Of a DNA stretch of 64,000 nt, positions 1 through 7,848 are shown piece by piece; the first letter of the stretch is position 1; every line of letters starts with the position of its first letter. A program made the position numbers and the translations under genes. This stretch comes from UBA9732 sp045116915 (GTDB taxonomy: Bacteria; Spirochaetota; Spirochaetia; Sphaerochaetales; Sphaerochaetaceae). The notes below the pieces were generated by a model. That model did no database searches, had not been told where the DNA came from, and worked only from the letters and a program-made list of their open reading frames with translations. The stretch is from the NCBI GenBank assembly GCA_045116915.1, contig JBGUMQ010000078.1, positions 1 through 64,000 on the forward strand, in the 5' to 3' direction.

Positions 1-1514
1 TGGTCCATGATGTAGCGCGTCAGCGCCTTCACGCTGGAAAGCCTGGCCCCGTCCTTCGACGACAGCTCCATGTCGAACATGGACTCAAGGTTGCCCAGGA
101 GGACGAAGTAATCCAGGCTCTCCCCTCCGAATGTCGTGAAGAAGTCGCCTGTGTTGGTTATCTCCTCCACCGGCCGGTCGAGGGTGTTTGCGAAACAGCG
201 TGCCACGCCGCTACGCACCTCCTCTTCCGAAAGCACCTTCCGCGGCGGGACGGTCTCCGGCTCGATCAGGGGGATCAGGCCTGCGGCAAGTTCCGCCGAA
301 AGTCGTCCGCGGTCCAACCTGAAGCCTCCGCGGCTCAGGTCCGCGGTGGTGAACACGATGTCCAGGCCCTCGGCTCCGGCACCGGAAGCCGCCCGTCTGA
401 CAAGATCCATGACATTTGCAGTCCTGCGGGAGGACATCCCGCTTTCCAGTGAGACAAGGAGAACGGGTTTCCCGACCTGCGGTCTGACAAGACATGCGGA
501 CCTGACCTGAGCCATGGTCATGGCGTTCTCGACGGGCTCCGTCCTGTATCCGTTGCAGTCTTCAAGACAGCCCGTGATGTAACCGAGACGCGAGAAAAAT
601 GATATCAACTGCGGATTCAGGTCATCGTCTATGGTATAGATGACTTCCACAGAAGAACCTGTCATCTCGTTCCTGAGCTTCCTGAAAAGCGATCCGTACC
701 GCAGTTTCCCGAACAGTCCGTGAGAGGCCAGCGCCTTGTCCAGGGCTCCCTGTCCGGACTGTCCGTCCTGCTTGCGGCGCATCCTTGCGGCCATCATGGA
801 AAGCTCCAGCGGATAAGCTACGATGTGTGTGACATCGTGGCTTCTGGCACAATCCGAAACCGATTTCAGGCGGCCCTGCGGCGGGAACACCGCGACGGCA
901 CCCATGGCCTGCAGTGCAAGAAGCGAGAACAGCCCCAGCTCCGATGAAAGCGGTGCGGCGACCAGGGTCCTGACCTCCGGTGCGCTGCCGTGCGGCATGT
1001 CCATCGCCTCTATGACGGCACTGCGGACAGCCTCGATGTCGTAGCGGAGGTCGGATCCTTTGCCAATGCGGAAGCAGAACCCGTCGGCCCATGAACTCTC
1101 CGGAGGAAGACCCTGCGCATCATCGTCTGCGGATATATCATCATCGCGGATCACATCGGCAAGACCGTCGAGGCATCCCGTAGTATCCTCCGTCCCGATC
1201 AGGACCGGCCTGTACCCGTTCATCAGCAGGGCCCAGAACACGGCGATCCACTTCACCCCCGATTGCATGAGAAGCCCCACTTCGGAGCCCTTCTCCACTG
1301 CCGAGAGACGGCGTGCCACCGACGGCACCATACCCGCCACCATCCTGCAGACCTGTCGGGATGTCAGCGCGGTCTTCTTCAGACCTGTGCTGTATTCGAA
1401 CATGGTTCTGTCGCTTTCCGGGAACAGTATCCTGTACAGTGTGTGGAACGATGTCGCCTTTCCTATGAGTGCGGAGTCCACCGCACGGTTGTCCGATGCA
1501 TTCTTCCGTGCCAT
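1..1514 (-). CDS. Degenerate AMP-dependent acyl ligase with C-terminal acyl carrier domain (3' end beyond window)
   Basis: The frame is open from the ATG at 1514 to the window edge (504 codons seen). The layout resembles acyl-adenylate synthetases: a substrate-domain-like stretch (residues 180-212, TLVAAPLSSELGLFS) and a region like the central aromatic/TE motif (residues 312-326). However, the usual Ser/Thr/Gly-rich ATP-binding P-loop and the YxTGD loop are not visible. Residues 425-504 look like an acyl carrier protein, with GGESLDYF (Ser466) as the likely phosphopantetheine serine. The start lies 5 nt after the trkH stop with a GAGG ribosome site, so it is the third gene of trkA-trkH-ligase. 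Inference: an acyl-ACP loading or carrier protein in lipid metabolism that may have lost adenylation activity. Sequence beyond the left edge could change this view. Confidence 0.6.
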   Translation of the reverse strand, partial: MARKNASDNRAVDSALIGKATSFHTLYRILFPESDRTMFEYSTGLKKTALTSRQVCRMVAGMVPSVARRLSAVEKGSEVGLLMQSGVKWIAVFWALLMNGYRPVLIGTEDTTGCLDGLADVIRDDDISADDDAQGLPPESSWADGFCFRIGKGSDLRYDIEAVRSAVIEAMDMPHGSAPEVRTLVAAPLSSELGLFSLLALQAMGAVAVFPPQGRLKSVSDCARSHDVTHIVAYPLELSMMAARMRRKQDGQSGQGALDKALASHGLFGKLRYGSLFRKLRNEMTGSSVEVIYTIDDDLNPQLISFFSRLGYITGCLEDCNGYRTEPVENAMTMAQVRSACLVRPQVGKPVLLVSLESGMSSRRTANVMDLVRRAASGAGAEGLDIVFTTADLSRGGFRLDRGRLSAELAAGLIPLIEPETVPPRKVLSEEEVRSGVARCFANTLDRPVEEITNTGDFFTTFGGESLDYFVLLGNLESMFDMELSSKDGARLSSVKALTRYIMD

Positions 1515-1519
1515 CGGGC

Positions 1520-2986
1520 CTACCTCTTCCAGAACGAGCGCGAGAACACGACCAGGACCGTGAATATCTCAAGCCTTCCGAGCAGCATCTCGAACGCGCA
1601 CACCCACAGCGACCACAGCGGGAATATGGAGAAGTTGCCCGCAGGCCCCACCTTTCCGAAACCGATTCCGATATTGCCAAGGCTCAGGATCGATGCCGCC
1701 ATGCATGTCTCGACATCTATCCTGGTCAGCGACAGGACCAGCGTCCCCAGCAGCCACGTGATGATGTAGACCGCGCAGAAGGACGCTATGGAAAGCAGCG
1801 TGTCGTTGTGTATGACATCATCACCCAGCCTGACCTTGGAGACCGATGCCGGGTGGATCTTCTTCCGGATCGTGTTGCCGCCCATCTTGAAGAGCGTCGC
1901 GATCCTTGTGACCTTCATTCCGCCGCCGGCCGATCCGGCACAGCCACCGATGAACATGGTCAGGATTATGGCCATGATGGAGAACGAGGGCCAGTTCAGG
2001 TAGTTCGCCGTCGCGAATCCCGTGGTCGTCAGGACAGACGCTATATGGAACGCCGCGTACCTGAACGAAGTGGCGAAGCTGTCGTATACCCCGGAGTTCG
2101 TCAGCTGCAACGCAACCAGGGAGGACAGGATGAACCAGATGGACATGAACCACCTCAGCTCGGTGTCCTTGAGCGAACTCCTGACCTTGCCGGTGAACGC
2201 CTTGTAGTAGAGCGAGAAATTGCAGCCCGCTATCAGCATGAAGACCGTCACGACGACATCCACATAGGCGCTGTTGAACGAGCCGATGGAGGCTCCCTTC
2301 ACGCAGAAACCTGCAGCCGCCATGGTGGAGAACGTGACCGTAACGGACTCGTACAGATCGAGGCCGCCGAACAGCAGGAATATGGTCTCGAGGACCGAGA
2401 ACCCCACGTAGATGGCCCACAGCAGCATGGCCGTGGTCTTTGTCTTGGGGGTGAGTTTCCCTTTCACGGGTCCGACGGATTCGGCACCCATCAGGTGGAA
2501 CGAGCCTGCGCCCATGTTGGCCCCGATTGCCGGAAGCAGGGCGACGAAAAGGACCACGATTCCCATTCCGCCCAGCCAGTTGGTCATGCTCCTCCAGAAG
2601 AGGACGCCCTTGCCGCAGGCCTCTATGTCCGACAGAACGGTGGCCCCGGTTGTGGTGAAACCGCTCATTATTTCAAAGAACGCCGCACTGTAGGACTTGA
2701 AATCGCCGGAAAGCACCAGCGGGATGGCTCCGAATGCGGTTGCGATTATCCAGGTGAAGGTCACGAAGAAGAAACCGTCGCGCTGGCGGAAATCGGAAAG
2801 CTCCGTGTCCTTCAGGATCAGCAGCACTGCAAGCGAAAGGATCACCATGGCAAGGATCGTGGCCAGGAATGAGCGCGCGGCCCTGAGCTCACCGTACGAG
2901 TAGCTGATGACCATGGGAAGGAGCATCAGTATGGCGAGGAACACCACGATGATGGCTAGAAGCTTGATGTTTTTCCTGAGATCCAT
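1520..2986 (-). CDS. trkH: Trk-type potassium uptake membrane subunit TrkH
   Basis: Potassium-translocating inner-membrane subunit of the Trk/Ktr system, 488 aa, the usual TrkH size. The four pore-loop selectivity motifs are readable in order: SGFTTTGAT (about residue 110), STMAAAGFC, SVLTTTGFAT and SLGNIGIGFG near the C-terminus, each between hydrophobic helices. The start follows the trkA stop by 2 nt, so the channel and its regulatory subunit are translationally coupled. The family is well conserved and the assignment is secure; whether Na+ or H+ drives it cannot be told. Confidence 0.95.
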   Translation of the reverse strand: MDLRKNIKLLAIIVVFLAILMLLPMVISYSYGELRAARSFLATILAMVILSLAVLLILKDTELSDFRQRDGFFFVTFTWIIATAFGAIPLVLSGDFKSYSAAFFEIMSGFTTTGATVLSDIEACGKGVLFWRSMTNWLGGMGIVVLFVALLPAIGANMGAGSFHLMGAESVGPVKGKLTPKTKTTAMLLWAIYVGFSVLETIFLLFGGLDLYESVTVTFSTMAAAGFCVKGASIGSFNSAYVDVVVTVFMLIAGCNFSLYYKAFTGKVRSSLKDTELRWFMSIWFILSSLVALQLTNSGVYDSFATSFRYAAFHIASVLTTTGFATANYLNWPSFSIMAIILTMFIGGCAGSAGGGMKVTRIATLFKMGGNTIRKKIHPASVSKVRLGDDVIHNDTLLSIASFCAVYIITWLLGTLVLSLTRIDVETCMAASILSLGNIGIGFGKVGPAGNFSIFPLWSLWVCAFEMLLGRLEIFTVLVVFSRSFWKR

Positions 2987-2988
2987 GA

Positions 2989-4365
2989 TCAGCCCTTCTT
3001 CATGACGGAGGATTCGGTGTGCAACAGCTTCTGGATGAAATCCGTGAATTTGCGCTCTATGACGGTGATAAGCGAGTCCCCTGCCTCGAGTACGTAGAAA
3101 CCGCCCGGGATCAGCGTCCTGCCGTCGCTCTTGGTAACGCCGGCGATGATTCCCTTGCCCCTCATGTCTATGTCCTTCAGCGCCCGGCCGACAATCGGGT
3201 TGTCATCCGTTATGGTGAACTCGAAGGCCTCGATCTGGCCGCCGAAGAGCGAGTGCATGCTGGATACGTTCTGTCCGTGCAGGTAGCGCATCAGGGAATC
3301 GACCGTGACGTCCTGCGTGGAGATGATGCTGTCGATGTCGGTGTGGTCCGCCATGCGCAGGTAGTTCGGGTTGTGGCTGACAAGAGCCAGGCACGTCTTG
3401 ATGCCGAAATGCTTCGCGTAGCTGGCCGTGATGATGTTGAGCTCGTCGTTGGACGTCAGGCACAGCATGAGATCGTAGTTCTCCAGCCCCTCCTCCTCGA
3501 AGACTCCTTCCGCGGTGATGTCGGCGTTCAGGACCAGGACATCGGGATAGACGGTGGCCATGCGCTCGCAGACGGCGCTGTCCTTGTCGATCAGGGCGAT
3601 GTCGCGGTGCTGGTACTGCGGGATGGCGCGCAGGAGGAAGTCGGCCACCTGGGAGGCTCCGACGATGGCTATGCGCTTGGCCTTCATCGACCTGCGGCCT
3701 ACTGAGGAGAGAAGCTCGTTGACGTTCTCCTCCGGCACGACAAGGCTGAGCGTGTCGCCGGGCTTGACCGTGGTGTCTCCGCTGGGGACCAGGGCCTCGC
3801 CGTCGCGGTCCAGGGCGGCGATGATGAAGTTCGAGTTCAGCTCATGCCTGAGCTGTCTTACAAGCTTGTCCGCGTATGGCGAGTCCTTCTCCACGTAGAC
3901 GTTGTAGAGAAGAAGCGATGAGTTCTCGAACGGGATGATGTCGCTGTAGATCCCGCGCTCGACATCCTTGTAGATGTACTGCGCGACTTCCTGCGTGGGG
4001 TTGACTATGTGCGTGATCCCCATGAGGGAGTTGCCGATCCCGCTGTAGCCCGTGTACGAGAGGTTGCGGATGGAGGCTATGGTGAGGGGTACCTTGAATT
4101 CGGACGACACGATTCCGCTGGAGACCAGGTTGGTCTCGTCGCTTCCGGTCAGGGCGACGAATGCATCGGCATCGTCTATGCCCGCGTCGCTGAGGTCCTC
4201 GAGGCTCGTGCCGCTGCCCTTGATGGCAAGGCAGTCGACCTTGGCCATGGCGGTGTTCACATCCTCGGCGTCCTCATCGATTATGATGACTTCCTTGTTC
4301 TCCTCGACCAGATGTCTGGCCAGTCTTATTCCTCTGCGTCCTGCGCCCAGAATAACAACTTTCAT
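2989..4365 (-). CDS. trkA: Trk potassium uptake NAD-binding regulatory subunit TrkA
   Basis: Cytoplasmic gating subunit, 458 aa, with two RCK halves. The first opens at residue 1 with MKVVILGAGRRGIRLA (Rossmann GxGxxG) and an acidic end to beta-2 (IIIDED); the second begins near residue 230 with RIAIVGASQVADFLL. Each is followed by a TrkA-C-like ligand domain. The start was placed at 4365 because an extended -10 box (4375-4380) lies just upstream, making longer starts unlikely. No Shine-Dalgarno is present, so the message appears leaderless. First gene of trkA-trkH-ligase. Confidence 0.93.
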   Translation of the reverse strand: MKVVILGAGRRGIRLARHLVEENKEVIIIDEDAEDVNTAMAKVDCLAIKGSGTSLEDLSDAGIDDADAFVALTGSDETNLVSSGIVSSEFKVPLTIASIRNLSYTGYSGIGNSLMGITHIVNPTQEVAQYIYKDVERGIYSDIIPFENSSLLLYNVYVEKDSPYADKLVRQLRHELNSNFIIAALDRDGEALVPSGDTTVKPGDTLSLVVPEENVNELLSSVGRRSMKAKRIAIVGASQVADFLLRAIPQYQHRDIALIDKDSAVCERMATVYPDVLVLNADITAEGVFEEEGLENYDLMLCLTSNDELNIITASYAKHFGIKTCLALVSHNPNYLRMADHTDIDSIISTQDVTVDSLMRYLHGQNVSSMHSLFGGQIEAFEFTITDDNPIVGRALKDIDMRGKGIIAGVTKSDGRTLIPGGFYVLEAGDSLITVIERKFTDFIQKLLHTESSVMKKG

Positions 4366-4374
4366 GAGTGACAT

Positions 4375-4404
4375 CGTATAACAAAGGATGATGTGAATCA
4401 ACAA
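4375..4404 (-). promoter_or_regulatory. trkA promoter, leaderless type
   Basis: On the minus strand TTGTTG (4399-4404) is followed after 18 nt by TATACG (4375-4380) with an upstream TG (extended -10). Only 9 nt separate the -10 box from the ATG at 4365, so transcription should start at or within about 3 nt of the start codon. Confidence 0.5.
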
Positions 4405-4419
4405 CGGCGTGCCCCACTG

Positions 4420-4448
4420 TTCGCATGACGCGTGTTCTGATATATACT
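4420..4448 (+). promoter_or_regulatory. Promoter of lipase-YhhN gene, leaderless type
   Basis: TTCGCA (4420-4425), 17 nt, then TATACT (4443-4448), with 6 nt to the ATG at 4455. No ribosome site precedes that ATG. It is divergent from the trkA promoter. Confidence 0.4.
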
Positions 4449-4454
4449 GTCCCC

Positions 4455-6989
4455 ATGCCACGCACCGTGAGAAAGGCCTTCGCCGCCGCATTGCTTGTTC
4501 TGACAATCCTCCCCTGCACCCTTGGTGCACTCCAGGTCACCGCCGTCACGAACTCCTTCGTGACCCGTTCCGTTTCCGAGTTCCCGGTGGACTACGACGA
4601 TTCCTATTTCGACTGGCAGGCGACGCAGTACAGCCACAAGCTCGCGCAGGCCAGCCTGGGCATGGCGTTGTCGGCCTTCAGACCCACGCGTCACCAGGAC
4701 CAGAGCAATCCCTCCGAACATCTGGTGGAGTTCCTCTCACAGTGCGGGTTCACGGACCTTCAGAGCGACGACTACGACAAGAACCCTTCCCTCTACACCG
4801 TCGCCACGGTCATAGGGATGAAGGAAATGACGGGTTCCGACGGGCAGCCCTACACCCTGATCGCCGTGGGTGTCTGCGGAGGCGGATACGCCAACGAATG
4901 GCTCTCCAACTTCACGGTCGGAACCGGGGAGCGCCATCAGGGATTCGACAGCGCGGCACACCTTGTGGAGAACAGGATCTTCGGATACATAGGTCGCTCG
5001 AACATACAGGGCAGGATCAAGATCTGGATCTCCGGTTTCAGCCGTGCGGCCGCCGTCAGCAACATCACTGCGGCCGACCTGGTGGACTGCGGAGTGTTCG
5101 CTCAGGACGACATCTTCGCCTACACCTTCGCCACTCCCAGGACGACCAAGGACCCCAGGCCCGGACAGTACGATGTGGTTCCGCAGGTTCCTCTGGCAAG
5201 CTGGGGTTTCCAGCGTTACGGAACGGTGCTCTACACCTCCCTGCGGGAGACCGACAGCTCGTATTTCGACAAGATGGACCGCGCGGACACGGTCTCCAGG
5301 GCCTTCACGGGCCAGGGCTTCTGGTCCAACACGGCGGTCAACTTCCAGCTCCACTCGGTCCTTGGATACGTGGCCCAGGTATGCCCGACGCAGGAGATCT
5401 ACGCCAACTGCCTGCAGGACAGGGTCATCTCCATGTTCCAGGACAGGTCGGTGAACAACATCCTGAGAAAGCTCTCGGAGCTGTCGGAGGATCCCGGGCT
5501 CGTGAACGAGGACAACGAGGATGTGGCGTCCAACCTGATCAACTTCCTGTTCAGGCTGGCGCTGAACGCATTGACCATGTCGGGAGACATAGGTCTGATG
5601 TGGAATCCCAATGCGAACCTCACGAGCAACCTTCTCCATGAGCACACGCAGGACGTCTACCTGTCATGGATGCTGTCTTCGGACGACCCGGACGACATCT
5701 TCACGGAGAAGACCCGGTACACGAGGATCGCCTTCTTCGGGCTGGGCGACAAGTACACGATCCGTGTGACAACCGGCGAGGACGACGGCATCGAGGTCCT
5801 TGAGTACAGAGACGGCAACTTCACGGTCAACGACGACGCCCCGTTCCTGCCCGGAACCCATATCGACGACACGGACCTCACGATCCTGCTCCCGCACGAC
5901 GAGACATACACCGTCTGGTACTCCTGCCCTGTGGTCAACCACAACATGCTGGCGATGGTCGTCGAATGCGACACCATCGACATCGCCGAAAGCTCCGTCA
6001 TGATCTGCTTCTGCGATTCCGAATGCGAGGACCTCATGCTGTACTCGACCGACGGACGCACCTCGCAGATCGATTCCATAGTGCTCACCCCAGAGGACTT
6101 CAGCGACGACTCGGAATACCTTCCGCCCGATTTCATAGCCGGGTCGCTGGGCATGTCCGGTTCCGCCTACGAATGGCGGACGATGCTGTTCCTGGTTGTC
6201 CTTGTTCCGGTTGTCGTCCTGATGCTTGTGGTGATAGGCCTCGCTGCGATCATAAGGGCGGTCAGCAGGAAGCGCGTGAGCCTTGTCCCCGTGTTGTTCT
6301 TCACTCTGGTCCTGGTCGGATTCCTGCTCGGAGAGCTCTATTTCTGGCTGTTCAAGAGCAAAACACCGATGATCATTGCAAAATGCACCATCGGAATCGT
6401 CCTGACGGCGTTCGCCGCGATCGGTGTTCTGCGCAGGAGGGAGATGGGGCTTCTGGACGACAGAGACGAGAGGATGAACACGATCGCCATCGCCGGTGCC
6501 GTGCTGCTCTACTCGGTCGCCAACTGCGTGATCAACCTCTCGTTCGCATGCGGGGTCATCCTGTTCGCGCTTGCGAACGCTGGCCTCATAACCGTATTCA
6601 TCCTGAGGAGAAGGCCTTCCGCCTACCAGTGGCTGACCTGGGGTGCGGTCTCGATCGCCAGCATCCCCGTGGTGCTCGTGCTGGGCAGGGAACTCGAAGG
6701 TTTCAGATTCGCCATCGCCGCATACTGCTGCATAAACCTCCTGCTGGTCATGACCTCAATGCACCAGAGGCCCATGGTGAGCCTGGCCTGCGTGCTGTAC
6801 CTGTCCTCCGACCTGGTGCTGGGAGCATACCTCACGATCGGCAACAGGATGCTGCTGATGCATGTCGTCTACATGTTCCTCTACTACATCGCCCTCTTCT
6901 TCTTCGCCTACGCATGCTTCGTGGTCAAGGGCCACCCGGCCACGCCGACCGTGCCTGAAATGCAGGCACCTGCCCAAAAAGCGGACTGA
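4455..6989 (+). CDS. Secreted lipase-like (alpha/beta hydrolase) domain fused to YhhN-like multi-spanning membrane domain
   Basis: 844 aa. Residues 1-25 form a signal peptide or anchor (PRTVRKAFAAALLVLTIL...LGALQ). The extracytoplasmic part to about residue 570 carries the nucleophile-elbow sequence SGFSRAAAVSN (Ser196), matching the GxSRxxA elbow of class-3-lipase-like proteins found in Firmicutes and spirochaetes. From about 575 to 835 there are some seven to eight hydrophobic helices. The last part resembles the YhhN/TMEM86 lysoplasmalogenase family, including an SSDLVLG motif near residue 786, while the family's earlier GD motif appears replaced (YSVANCV). Inference: a membrane-anchored (phospho)lipid hydrolase with two lipid-active modules. 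The start at 4455 fits the promoter; an in-frame ATG at 4425 would lie upstream of the predicted transcription start. Confidence 0.7.
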   Translation: MPRTVRKAFAAALLVLTILPCTLGALQVTAVTNSFVTRSVSEFPVDYDDSYFDWQATQYSHKLAQASLGMALSAFRPTRHQDQSNPSEHLVEFLSQCGFTDLQSDDYDKNPSLYTVATVIGMKEMTGSDGQPYTLIAVGVCGGGYANEWLSNFTVGTGERHQGFDSAAHLVENRIFGYIGRSNIQGRIKIWISGFSRAAAVSNITAADLVDCGVFAQDDIFAYTFATPRTTKDPRPGQYDVVPQVPLASWGFQRYGTVLYTSLRETDSSYFDKMDRADTVSRAFTGQGFWSNTAVNFQLHSVLGYVAQVCPTQEIYANCLQDRVISMFQDRSVNNILRKLSELSEDPGLVNEDNEDVASNLINFLFRLALNALTMSGDIGLMWNPNANLTSNLLHEHTQDVYLSWMLSSDDPDDIFTEKTRYTRIAFFGLGDKYTIRVTTGEDDGIEVLEYRDGNFTVNDDAPFLPGTHIDDTDLTILLPHDETYTVWYSCPVVNHNMLAMVVECDTIDIAESSVMICFCDSECEDLMLYSTDGRTSQIDSIVLTPEDFSDDSEYLPPDFIAGSLGMSGSAYEWRTMLFLVVLVPVVVLMLVVIGLAAIIRAVSRKRVSLVPVLFFTLVLVGFLLGELYFWLFKSKTPMIIAKCTIGIVLTAFAAIGVLRRREMGLLDDRDERMNTIAIAGAVLLYSVANCVINLSFACGVILFALANAGLITVFILRRRPSAYQWLTWGAVSIASIPVVLVLGRELEGFRFAIAAYCCINLLLVMTSMHQRPMVSLACVLYLSSDLVLGAYLTIGNRMLLMHVVYMFLYYIALFFFAYACFVVKGHPATPTVPEMQAPAQKAD

Positions 6990-7018
6990 TAATCCAGCCT
7001 CTTTGCTTGCAGAAGCTG

Positions 7019-7060
7019 TAGTGCAGAATACGTTTTTTGAGTGGCTCTGCACTATTTTTT
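7019..7060 (+). terminator. Rho-independent terminator after lipase-YhhN gene
   Basis: TAGTGCAGA (7019-7027) pairs perfectly with TCTGCACTA (7046-7054), followed by six T (7055-7060). A further copy of TCTGCACTA lies about 42 nt downstream, near 7088. Confidence 0.65.
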
Positions 7061-7099
7061 CACGCAGAACAGCAAAAAAGACATATCTCTGCACTATAT

Positions 7100-7300
7100 A
7101 TAAATCCCCCATCCATAGTTGAAGCCTGAAAACGACGATTGTGCGCAGGCTGTTCGCAGTTTGTGCGGTGGCCAGCCGCAGCCAGGATGCCCGCGGCCCC
7201 TAAGCCAGGCGGGCTGACGCCAGCGGAGGTGCCAGGCACTGCACAGGATGTGAATCGGTCTGTGCCCATGAGGAGTCTATTTGGATCATCACTTTTTTCA
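7100..7300 (+). ncRNA. Candidate structured non-coding RNA (unassigned)
   Basis: Between AT-rich flanks lies a GC-rich block with no credible ORF. It contains nested inverted repeats: GCGG/CCGC around TGGCCA, GCCCGC/GCGGGC, and GTGCC-A-GGCAC. An AT-rich TATATATAA precedes it and a T6 run follows (about 7293-7298). The length (~190 nt) would suit a 6S-like RNA, but no 6S, SRP, RNase P or tmRNA signature was recognised. Strand is a guess. Confidence 0.3.
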
Positions 7301-7314
7301 GTAAGGAATCACAA

Positions 7315-7333
7315 GCAGGGGTAGGACTCGTCG
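7315..7333 (-). repeat. Third copy of tRNA-fMet 3' tail (truncated element)
   Basis: GCAGGGGTAGGACTCG (7315-7330, plus strand) is identical to the T-loop/T-stem/acceptor 3' part of the tRNA at 7513-7585, and the next TCG is shared with the full element at 7381-7462. It follows (in tRNA orientation) the hairpin at 7343-7375 and lacks the rest of the element body. Confidence 0.8.
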
Positions 7334-7342
7334 CCTTTAAAC

Positions 7343-7375
7343 GACAAAACCGACCCTTGCGGATCGGTTCTTGTC
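7343..7375. repeat. Terminator-like hairpin between tRNA-tail copies
   Basis: GACAAAACCGA (7343-7353) pairs with TCGGTTCTTGTC (7364-7375) with one bulged base, flanked by TTTAAA and ATTTA. It occupies the same place relative to a tRNA tail as the terminator after the real tRNA, but its sequence is different. Confidence 0.6.
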
Positions 7376-7380
7376 ATTTA

Positions 7381-7462
7381 GCAGGGGTAGGACTCGTCGC
7401 TCCGCTACACCGCCTTCGTCGCAAGGCAATGCGCCTGCCTTGCTCCTCGATCCTCGTCCTAC
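7381..7462 (-). repeat. tRNA-tail element, Met-type copy
   Basis: In tRNA orientation the element starts GTAGGAC (7456-7462), contains an inner stem GCAAGGCA/TGCCTTGC, then the core GTAGCGGAGCGACGA (7394-7408), and ends in the 16-nt tRNA-fMet tail (7381-7396). GTAGGAC pairs perfectly with GTCCTAC of the tail. The same architecture and 15-nt core occur beside tRNA-Gly at 32957-33041 with a different, locus-specific tail. Confidence 0.75.
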
Positions 7463-7472
7463 TTGTCCCCTT

Positions 7473-7513
7473 AAAAGCAAAAAACCAAGGACAAGCCTTG
7501 GTTTTCCGCTTTT
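7473..7513 (-). terminator. Terminator of initiator tRNA
   Basis: Stem AAAACCAAGG (7481-7490) / CCTTGGTTTT (7496-7505), extended by AAAAGC/GCTTTT, with T runs on either strand. It begins immediately at the tRNA 3' end, so it should terminate the tRNA transcript; being symmetric it may act both ways. Confidence 0.75.
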
Positions 7514-7585
7514 AGCAGGGGTAGGACTCGGACCTACGGCCTCCAGGTTATGAGCCTGGCGAGCTGCCAACTGCTCCACCCTGCG
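7513..7585 (-). tRNA. Initiator tRNA-fMet (CAT)
   Basis: A 73-nt cloverleaf with anticodon CAT (7550-7552, complement) in loop CTCATAA. Initiator hallmarks: position 1 C is not paired with position 72 T, and the D-stem has the A11-T24 pair. The T-arm GTAGG/CCTAC and acceptor pairs 2-7 are perfect. The anticodon stem ends in A-G-G rather than three G-C pairs, a variant seen in some bacteria. CCA is not encoded. Confidence 0.93.
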
Positions 7586-7599
7586 TCGAATGCTCAATC

Positions 7600-7628
7600 A
7601 ATCTACATTGTTTGTACAGAAGTGTCAA
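7600..7628 (-). promoter_or_regulatory. tRNA-fMet promoter
   Basis: Minus strand TTGACA (7623-7628), 17 nt, TAGATT (7600-7605); the mature tRNA begins 15 nt further on. Confidence 0.75.
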
Positions 7629-7685
7629 CCCGTGGCCGAAAATAAGTAAAAATGACCGATTTTTGGGTCAAAATTTCCACAGTGT

Positions 7686-7726
7686 GTCAATATGACGCAA
7701 AATAACACACCATTATGTCATGTGTT
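7686..7726. promoter_or_regulatory. Possible enhancer sites upstream of hsp20
   Basis: Two dyads lie about 150-190 nt before the predicted sigma-54 start: GTCA-ATA-TGAC (7686-7696) and AACACA-N11-TGTGTT (7704-7726). Distance and symmetry suit binding sites of a sigma-54 activator; no activator gene is in the window. The rest of 7586-7931 is AT-rich and holds no gene. Confidence 0.35.
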
Positions 7727-7848
7727 TCAAAAAGGCCCTCTCCACACCCTGAAAGCAGTCCATAGTCAGCTCAGAAAGACCCAATTGCCGACCCGCCAGA
7801 CATATCATCCAAATGCAAGCTATTATAATAAAAAGAAATAACAAAAAC

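Noticed and set aside
1469..4371. Plus-strand ORFs at 1469-2872, 3019-3705 and 4009-4371
   Set aside because: Antisense to trkH and trkA; rich in Arg/His/Gln with no family signature.
7381..7462. Group I intron or ordinary attR scar as explanation for the tRNA-tail element
   Set aside because: Too short for an intron and no intron core. A simple att scar would not explain the shared 15-nt core, the compensating arm or the tandem copies without an integrase nearby.
7139..7553. Short ORFs at 7139-7324, 7337-7597 and 7371-7553
   Set aside because: They translate the RNA candidate, the tRNA-tail repeats and the tRNA itself; no ribosome sites and typical tRNA-derived nonsense sequence.
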